Shown here piece after piece: positions 6,990 to 10,900 of a stretch of DNA of 10,900 nucleotides. The position numbers were made by a program, and so were the translations under genes. Under the pieces are notes generated by a model. That model searched no databases, had not been told where the DNA came from, and worked only from the letters and a program-made list of their open reading frames with translations. The stretch is from an uncultured Clostridia bacterium. GTDB taxonomy: Bacteria > Bacillota > Clostridia > Oscillospirales > Oscillospiraceae. Positions within the stretch are counted from its first letter, which is position 1. Each line of letters begins with the position of its first letter. The DNA lies in assembly GCA_946061345.1 (NCBI GenBank), contig CAMGRA010000024.1:1-10900 (forward strand), written 5' to 3'.

Positions 6990-7760
6990 CTACAGCGGTA
7001 AAAATTTTTCGTACAGCAGTTTGGCGTATTCACAACTCGTAAATGCCGCGAACTTCTGGTATTGATCGGATTTCTGCGCATCGGCGTAGTCGCAGACGCT
7101 TTTGATGATCAGCGGTACGGGGCGTGGCTCGACGGCATGCTCCGCCGCATAGGCAACGGCATACGACTCCATATCCAGCGCGACCGTCCCCTGCAGCTGG
7201 GAGCGCACCTGTTTTTCAAGCACATCACGGTTGGCTACCACGGAGGTGCCGCAAGCCATAGGCCCGATATGGACATGACACTGATTCTCTGGCGACGCCG
7301 CGGCCGCCTCTACATAGGGAAGGATATCCTCACTTATGTGGATCATAGTGGGGCGGGGGATGAATCCCACACTGCCGTATTGAATATCCGCGCGTTCCAT
7401 GGGCACAAACTTGCCCACAGAGTAGTTCCACACCAGATTCGCCACATTGACATCCCCGTAGATTTGCTCCGCCATATCGGGCTTGGCGATACCTGCGGCA
7501 ATGCCCACCATAATGACATAACGCGGACTGTACCGCCCAATGAGCTTGGTGGTCAGAACCGCCGCGGCCACCATTCCCATCTCGCCCTGCCGGGCATACA
7601 CCACCCGATGTTCCTCGCTGCCCCGGGAGAAGCATGCCTCATAATAGGGCTGGCCGTCCTCCGCAAAGGTGCGCTGTGTCCACTCATACATATGGCGAAC
7701 GGCGGTCTCCTCTGTGTCTGTGGCAACGATCAGTGCTACGGCTGTATGAAAGTCACCCAA
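6990..7760 (-). CDS. MTAN/PNP-superfamily nucleosidase-like protein
   Basis: Protein of 256 residues from the TTG start. The phosphorylase/nucleosidase fold is shown by VIMVGIAAGI (82-91), ALDMESYAVAYAAE (194-207; the Met-Glu pair binds the ribose) and KSVCDYAD (220-227; the Asp at 224 is the expected catalytic acid of 5'-methylthioadenosine/S-adenosylhomocysteine nucleosidases). It is predicted to cleave the N-glycosidic bond of a purine nucleoside or nucleotide-like ligand in the cytosol; the exact substrate is open. The start was set at TTG 7760 because GGAGGG stands six bases upstream; an ATG at 7787 is in frame, but its upstream region lacks a good binding site. It leads the tightly packed signalling cluster. 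Confidence 0.82.
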   Translation of the reverse strand: MGDFHTAVALIVATDTEETAVRHMYEWTQRTFAEDGQPYYEACFSRGSEEHRVVYARQGEMGMVAAAVLTTKLIGRYSPRYVIMVGIAAGIAKPDMAEQIYGDVNVANLVWNYSVGKFVPMERADIQYGSVGFIPRPTMIHISEDILPYVEAAAASPENQCHVHIGPMACGTSVVANRDVLEKQVRSQLQGTVALDMESYAVAYAAEHAVEPRPVPLIIKSVCDYADAQKSDQYQKFAAFTSCEYAKLLYEKFLPL

Positions 7761-7766
7761 TGTGAT

Positions 7767-7773
7767 CCCTCCT
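7767..7773 (-). promoter_or_regulatory. Ribosome binding site that selects a TTG start
   Basis: Read on the minus strand, AGGAGGG is followed by ATCACA and then TTG at 7760. This is the strongest Shine-Dalgarno sequence near the nucleosidase gene. It lies inside the longer reading frame that would begin at ATG 7787, so it favours the shorter protein. The ATG at 7787 has only a weak GAAG upstream. Confidence 0.65.
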
Positions 7774-7827
7774 GTTAATTTAGTCATCGCACTTCAAGAG
7801 CTGTCCGTTTTTCTCATCGCCCACTGC

Positions 7828-7855
7828 ACTATCCAATGCGCAGCAGAAGTGCAGC
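7828..7855 (-). promoter_or_regulatory. Degenerate tandem-repeat site upstream of the signalling operon (site D)
   Basis: On the minus strand GCTGC occurs at 7855-7851 and 7844-7840, again with an 11-bp period, within GCTGCACTTCTGCTGC. This differs from the site A core only by T to C at the second base of each half-site and one G to C. A possible -10, GATAGT, lies at 7833-7828, but only 6 bp after the repeat instead of 11. The 7788-7924 gap otherwise holds no strong terminator, so the cluster may also receive transcription from the DUF975 gene. Confidence 0.35.
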
Positions 7856-7924
7856 AGATGGTTTAAGGCAGTACCGCACAATGTAAGCTGCGGTGAAGCG
7901 ACAAGCCGCATTTTCCCTTTTATG

Positions 7925-8677
7925 TTACTCGCCCTGCGCGGGGACCTCTGCCGCAGGCACTTCATTCTGCGCCTTCAGTTTCTCATACAGTGCCGCGGCG
8001 GTGAGCTGGCGGTAGGGCGCCACATAGAACACCGATACGATGCCCAGCGTCAGGGCACTGAGAATATCCCAGGGGATGAAGCTCAGGTCCAGGACGAAGG
8101 CCTTCCACTTGTTGCCCTTCATCATGGCCTTGCTGGTAGCAAAGGCCTCCTGCCGGGTCATCTCAGGGTGGTCGGCCAGCAGGTAGGGGATCATGCAGTA
8201 CTCATACGCCTTGATGAAGCCCGGCACGATCAGCAGGCAGGTCCACAGGAAGGTATACACCGCCTGCAGCAGCAGGGTGCCCACGTTGCGCTTATAGGCG
8301 GCATCGAAGCCGCGGCCCAGGTCGCCCACATTGCCGGTGCCTCGCAGGGCGTTGACGCGGAAGTAGGAAAAGCCCACATTGACGGGGTTCAGCAACAGGA
8401 TGCTCACCGCCAGCGACAGAATCACCAGCACCACGGCCAAGATGATCAGCGTCGTCAGCAATCCGGGGAAGTACTCATGCAGGAATCCCCCGATAAACGC
8501 CCACGCGGATCCGGTGTCGCTGCTGCCGCTGCCGGAGGAGACAGCGACGCCAGCCGTGGCCGCGCCGCCGGTGCCGCCCAGCAGTGCTCCAAACAGCACC
8601 GTCACCAGCACAGCCTTCCAATAGTTCCGCTTCAGAGCATCCTTCGCCTGCTCCTTCAGTTCTCTTCTCGTCCACAT
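7925..8677 (-). CDS. DUF975 family integral membrane protein
   Basis: Protein of 250 residues. The N-terminal RRELKEQAKDALKRNYWKA (4-22) and the later block YCMIPYLLADHPEM (160-173), SKAMMKGNKWKAF (182-194) and LDLSFIPWDILSALTLGI (196-213) are the conserved pattern of DUF975 proteins, which are polytopic membrane proteins without an established function. Hydrophobic segments are at about 21-44, 70-98, 132-155 and 196-222. The tail after 235 is hydrophilic. ATG at 8677 has TAGGAGGTC upstream. It begins 71 nt after the CDF gene in the same direction and may share its transcript. Confidence 0.87.
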   Translation of the reverse strand: MWTRRELKEQAKDALKRNYWKAVLVTVLFGALLGGTGGAATAGVAVSSGSGSSDTGSAWAFIGGFLHEYFPGLLTTLIILAVVLVILSLAVSILLLNPVNVGFSYFRVNALRGTGNVGDLGRGFDAAYKRNVGTLLLQAVYTFLWTCLLIVPGFIKAYEYCMIPYLLADHPEMTRQEAFATSKAMMKGNKWKAFVLDLSFIPWDILSALTLGIVSVFYVAPYRQLTAAALYEKLKAQNEVPAAEVPAQGE

Positions 8678-8748
8678 AACTGTAAGACCTCCTAATTTCT
8701 TTCTTGGTGTATTCTCTCAGAGGGCATCGCCCGCGGTAAAAACGGGTA

Positions 8749-9624
8749 TCACACGATCACCGATACACGGCAGTTGGGGATCTCCTCCGTCAGCTCCCGC
8801 TGCACGGCGTCGCGGAAATCCTCTATCTGCCGGTAGGTAGTCCCCTCGTCGAAGGTCACCGCCAGATCCACCGTCACGGTGGTACCGGTGTAGCGGGAAC
8901 GAATGCTGTCGAATCTGCGGTAGTCGCCGTTGTGCCGGTTCAGCACCTTCAGTATCTTCAACTGCGCTTCCTCCGGCAGCGTTTTGTCTGCCAGCTCCGT
9001 TATAGCGCGGCGAATATGCTTCACGCAGAAGGCCATCATCACCAGCGCGATGACAAGGCTCAATATTGGGGACACATACCATGAGGCACGATGTCCCCGT
9101 AGGAGCCACACCGCCAGCAAGGCCAGCAGCGCGGCGCCGTCGAAGGCCAACGCACCGATGTTGCCCACATATTCGCTCTCGGCAATGGTGGAAGGGTTGG
9201 CAGCCCGTATTTTTGCCTGTCCCCGCAGAAACCAGAGGTCGAAGAACACATTCACCACCTTCAGCGCCACCACGTAGATCAGCAGCTCGCTGGGACTCTC
9301 CGGCGAGATAAGCTGCATGACGGACACCACAGCGATGCACAGCAGACCGCCCAGCTCGATGGCATCGGTGAAAAACGTTGTCAGCGCCTCGATCTTGCCC
9401 ACGCCGTAGTTATATTCATACCGCAGGTCGCGGCTCATGCGGCGGGACTGCGCCGCCACGATGGCCTCCGACAGCAGGTTGCCCAGCGTGTCCACAAAGT
9501 CAAGCCAGACGATCAGCGAGTGGGACACCACAGCGGAGGCCAGCACCAGCACAAAGTTGGGCAGTTCCGTCAGAAACTGCAATCCGGTGATACTCTCCTG
9601 TTTTTTGTACGCTTCCTGCTGCAC
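8749..9624 (-). CDS. Cation diffusion facilitator (CDF) family transporter
   Basis: Protein of 291 residues. Several hydrophobic helices span about 20-205, followed by a roughly 85-residue cytoplasmic domain ending in strands such as TTVTVDLAVTFDE (248-260) and CRVSVIV. The YEYNYGVGKIEAL stretch (69-81) matches the CDF loop between helices 2 and 3. Family members export Zn2+, Mn2+, Fe2+ or related ions against protons. The usual metal site looks altered: TM2 has D42, D45 and N49 (D-x3-N where D-x3-D is usual), and TM5 has Ala158-x3-Asp162 where His/Asp-x3-Asp is expected. GTG at 9624 was chosen because AAGGAGGG lies 5 nt upstream; a longer TTG start at 9690 lies within the promoter element. 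It is transcribed divergently from the C39-like gene. Confidence 0.85.
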   Translation of the reverse strand: MQQEAYKKQESITGLQFLTELPNFVLVLASAVVSHSLIVWLDFVDTLGNLLSEAIVAAQSRRMSRDLRYEYNYGVGKIEALTTFFTDAIELGGLLCIAVVSVMQLISPESPSELLIYVVALKVVNVFFDLWFLRGQAKIRAANPSTIAESEYVGNIGALAFDGAALLALLAVWLLRGHRASWYVSPILSLVIALVMMAFCVKHIRRAITELADKTLPEEAQLKILKVLNRHNGDYRRFDSIRSRYTGTTVTVDLAVTFDEGTTYRQIEDFRDAVQRELTEEIPNCRVSVIV

Positions 9625-9666
9625 CGTATCCCTCCTTCCGCACCGCATGACCAGTGTACCGAGGAT

Positions 9667-9699
9667 ACAATACCACCCAAAGTGCAACAAAAGTGCAAC
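9667..9699 (-). promoter_or_regulatory. Tandem-repeat promoter of the CDF transporter gene (site B)
   Basis: On the minus strand GTTGCAC-TTTT-GTTGCAC gives GTTGC at 9699-9695 and 9688-9684 (11-bp period), followed after exactly 11 bp by TATTGT at 9672-9667 as -10. This matches sites A and C in order and spacing. Predicted transcription starts near 9660, giving a leader of about 35 nt before GTG 9624. Confidence 0.65.
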
Positions 9700-9714
9700 A
9701 CCTCCCCCCTGCCG

Positions 9715-9747
9715 GTTGCAGTTCTGTTGCGGTCATGCTATTATAAT
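9715..9747 (+). promoter_or_regulatory. Tandem-repeat promoter of the C39-like peptidase gene (site C)
   Basis: GTTGC at 9715-9719 and 9726-9730 (11-bp period), then 11 bp to a consensus TATAAT at 9742-9747. The 17-base core starting at 9715 is identical to that at 336-352, and the -10 regions TATA(A/G)TGTTC also agree. Its upstream half-site stands 15 bp from that of site B, so the two promoters are back to back and could share bound regulator. The -10 lies 35 nt before ATG 9782. Confidence 0.7.
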
Positions 9748-9781
9748 GTTCGCCAGAAAACACCGGACGGGAGGTCAGATC

Positions 9782-10522
9782 ATGAGCGACAACACCAACC
9801 ACGCTGCATTTCCGGAGAAGCACACCATCGCCTATCCGGAGAAATACAAGCCCGACCTATGCAAGGACGGCGCGTCCTCCTTCGCGGGGAAAACGGATCA
9901 TCACGACTCCCGCTACTACATCTTTAACGACTACTACAACATGACCAGCGACGAGACGCTCCACATTCTCTCCCACTTCGAGACATACCAGCAGACCACG
10001 GAGTACACCTGCGGCGCGGCCTGCGCGCTGATGGTGCTCAACTGGTTCGGTCAGAAGCGCTACCACGAGCGGCTGGTGGGTCAGCTCATCGAGAGCTGCG
10101 AGGGGCGCGGCTCCACGGTAGAAAACATTGCGGACTTCTTCGACCTCATCGGCTGGAATGTGGAGTACCACGCCGGCACCGACCTGAAATTCGACACCAT
10201 CGAGGGCTTCGAGCAGTCGGTCATCGACTTCATCGACCGGGGCATCCCCATTCTGGTGGACTGGGTGGACTGGGCCGGCCACTGGCAGGTGATCATCGGC
10301 ATCGACACCTGCGGCAGCGACACCCCTTATGACGATGTGCTGATCTTCGCAGACCCCTATGACATCACCGACCACTATCAGGACGGCTATTACATTTTCC
10401 CCTTCAGCCGGTTTTACGGCATGTGGCGCGAGGGCCCCTGTGCCGACAAGGACGACCCCTACAAGCAGCCCTTCGTCATCGCCTATCCCAAGGACTACGA
10501 CAAGGGCGCGGCGCGGGAATAA
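9782..10522 (+). CDS. C39-like cysteine peptidase family protein, cytosolic
   Basis: Protein of 246 residues with a papain-like C39 layout: QQTTEYTCGAACALMVLNWF (70-89; Cys77 nucleophile in the Q-x-x-x-x-x-C-G-A pattern), AGHWQVIIGID (165-175; His167) and IFADPYD (188-194; Asp191). The catalytic Cys-His-Asp set is complete. There is no signal peptide or membrane segment and no ABC transporter domain, so this is not a bacteriocin exporter; it may act on an intracellular peptide or have amide-bond activity on another substrate. ATG 9782 has GGGAGG seven bases upstream. The upstream in-frame extension to 9437 runs through the promoter and is rejected. The gene is monocistronic: a strong terminator follows at 10547. 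Confidence 0.83.
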   Translation: MSDNTNHAAFPEKHTIAYPEKYKPDLCKDGASSFAGKTDHHDSRYYIFNDYYNMTSDETLHILSHFETYQQTTEYTCGAACALMVLNWFGQKRYHERLVGQLIESCEGRGSTVENIADFFDLIGWNVEYHAGTDLKFDTIEGFEQSVIDFIDRGIPILVDWVDWAGHWQVIIGIDTCGSDTPYDDVLIFADPYDITDHYQDGYYIFPFSRFYGMWREGPCADKDDPYKQPFVIAYPKDYDKGAARE

Positions 10523-10546
10523 AGCCGCCCCGCCGGACGATCCGCG

Positions 10547-10577
10547 AAAAAAATGCACCCCTGGGGGTGCATTTTTT
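10547..10577. terminator. Bidirectional intrinsic terminator
   Basis: A near-perfect palindrome: an A-run, TGCACCCC, a tiny CTGG-type loop, then GGGGTGCA and six T. It serves the C39-like gene on the plus strand and, read on the other strand, the surface-protein gene that stops at 10596. Confidence 0.93.
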
Positions 10578-10595
10578 CGTTGTGCGGGGAAACTA

Positions 10596-10900
10596 TCAGA
10601 AATCCTTGCGCTTGCGGCTGAACACCACGCCGCTGCCCAGCAGGGACGCCACGGCCATGCCGGCGTACAGGGAGATGCCCGCATCGGCGGTCTTGGAGGA
10701 TTTCACCGTGCCGCGGGTGCCGCCGGAAGATCCGCCGCTGCCGCTGCTGCCGCCACCGGAGGACGGTACAGTATAGCCGATGGCGTAGGTGGAGAACTTC
10801 TGGGTATACACATAGATCAGGTGATTCGTCGTATCCAGATAGTAGGTGCCATCTGTTGCCGCACCGCTTACCGGTCGGGTGCTGAGCTGTCTAAAGGCCG
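10596..10900 (-). CDS. C-terminal part of a cell-surface protein with sorting-signal-like tail (partial)
   Basis: The frame is open to the window edge, giving 100 visible C-terminal residues; the start lies beyond 10900. The visible order is a short folded piece with YYLDTTNHLIYVYTQKFSTY, a Gly/Ser linker (PSSGGGSSGSGGSSGG), then SKTADAGI, a hydrophobic segment (about 15 residues, AGMAVASLLGSGVVF) and the charged end SRKRKDF. This resembles a sortase cell-wall sorting signal, but KTADAG replaces a canonical LPXTG, so attachment by a variant sortase, or plain membrane anchoring, are both possible. The stop is 18 nt from the bidirectional terminator. The protein's main domains and role are not visible. 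Confidence 0.8.
   Translation of the reverse strand, partial: AFRQLSTRPVSGAATDGTYYLDTTNHLIYVYTQKFSTYAIGYTVPSSGGGSSGSGGSSGGTRGTVKSSKTADAGISLYAGMAVASLLGSGVVFSRKRKDF

Noticed and set aside
7780..7965. Minus-strand 61-codon frame between the DUF975 and nucleosidase genes
   Set aside because: It overlaps the end of the DUF975 gene and runs through the candidate promoter; the composition is not protein-like.

Overview
The window (10.9 kb, GC-rich, strong GGAGG-type ribosome binding sites, short intergenic gaps, a DUF975 membrane protein and a surface-protein tail with a KTADAG/TM/RKRK ending) looks like chromosomal DNA of a gut Clostridia, most likely an Oscillospiraceae/Ruminococcaceae-type Firmicute. 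This taxonomic placement is inference from gene families and style. I see no phage, IS, CRISPR, rRNA or tRNA signature.

Layout. Positions 1-335 hold no gene I can support, only inverted repeats. A promoter at 336-368 drives a rightward pair: a GNAT acetyltransferase (401-1096) and an FRG-domain gene (1170-2086) broken by a one-base deletion. These end at a bidirectional terminator (2091-2124). Facing them is a tight leftward cluster, 7760 down to 2142: a MTAN/PNP-like nucleosidase, a Na+:dicarboxylate-type (SDF) transporter with a degenerate GHKL-ATPase-like N-terminal domain, a small RSH-type HD hydrolase, a STAS-kinase fusion, a lone STAS protein, an RsbW-like GHKL ATPase and a lipoprotein. 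Gaps run from 4-nt overlaps (ATGA, TAATG) to about 45 nt, so this is probably one operon. Upstream, also leftward, are a DUF975 membrane protein (7925-8677) and a CDF-family metal transporter (8749-9624). The CDF gene is divergent from a cytosolic C39-like cysteine peptidase (9782-10522). After another bidirectional terminator (10547-10577) comes the C-terminal end of a leftward cell-surface protein that runs off the window.

How they fit together. The leftward cluster has the parts of a partner-switching signalling module (STAS antagonist plus GHKL kinase) but no sigma factor or SpoIIE-type phosphatase is visible. Instead it carries a transporter with its own GHKL-like domain, a second STAS fused to an APH-like kinase, and two nucleotide-processing enzymes (a nucleosidase and a likely alarmone hydrolase). 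I regard this as the best candidate for an undescribed system here.

A second, independent signal is a promoter architecture seen three times. A direct repeat, GTTGCA(G/C)TT(C/T)TGTTGC, with an 11-bp period sits exactly 11 bp upstream of a TATA(A/G)T-like -10 box. It occurs before the GNAT gene, the C39-like peptidase gene and the CDF gene, the last two back to back. This resembles sites of OmpR/PhoB-family activators and predicts a shared regulon. A weaker fourth copy lies upstream of the signalling operon.
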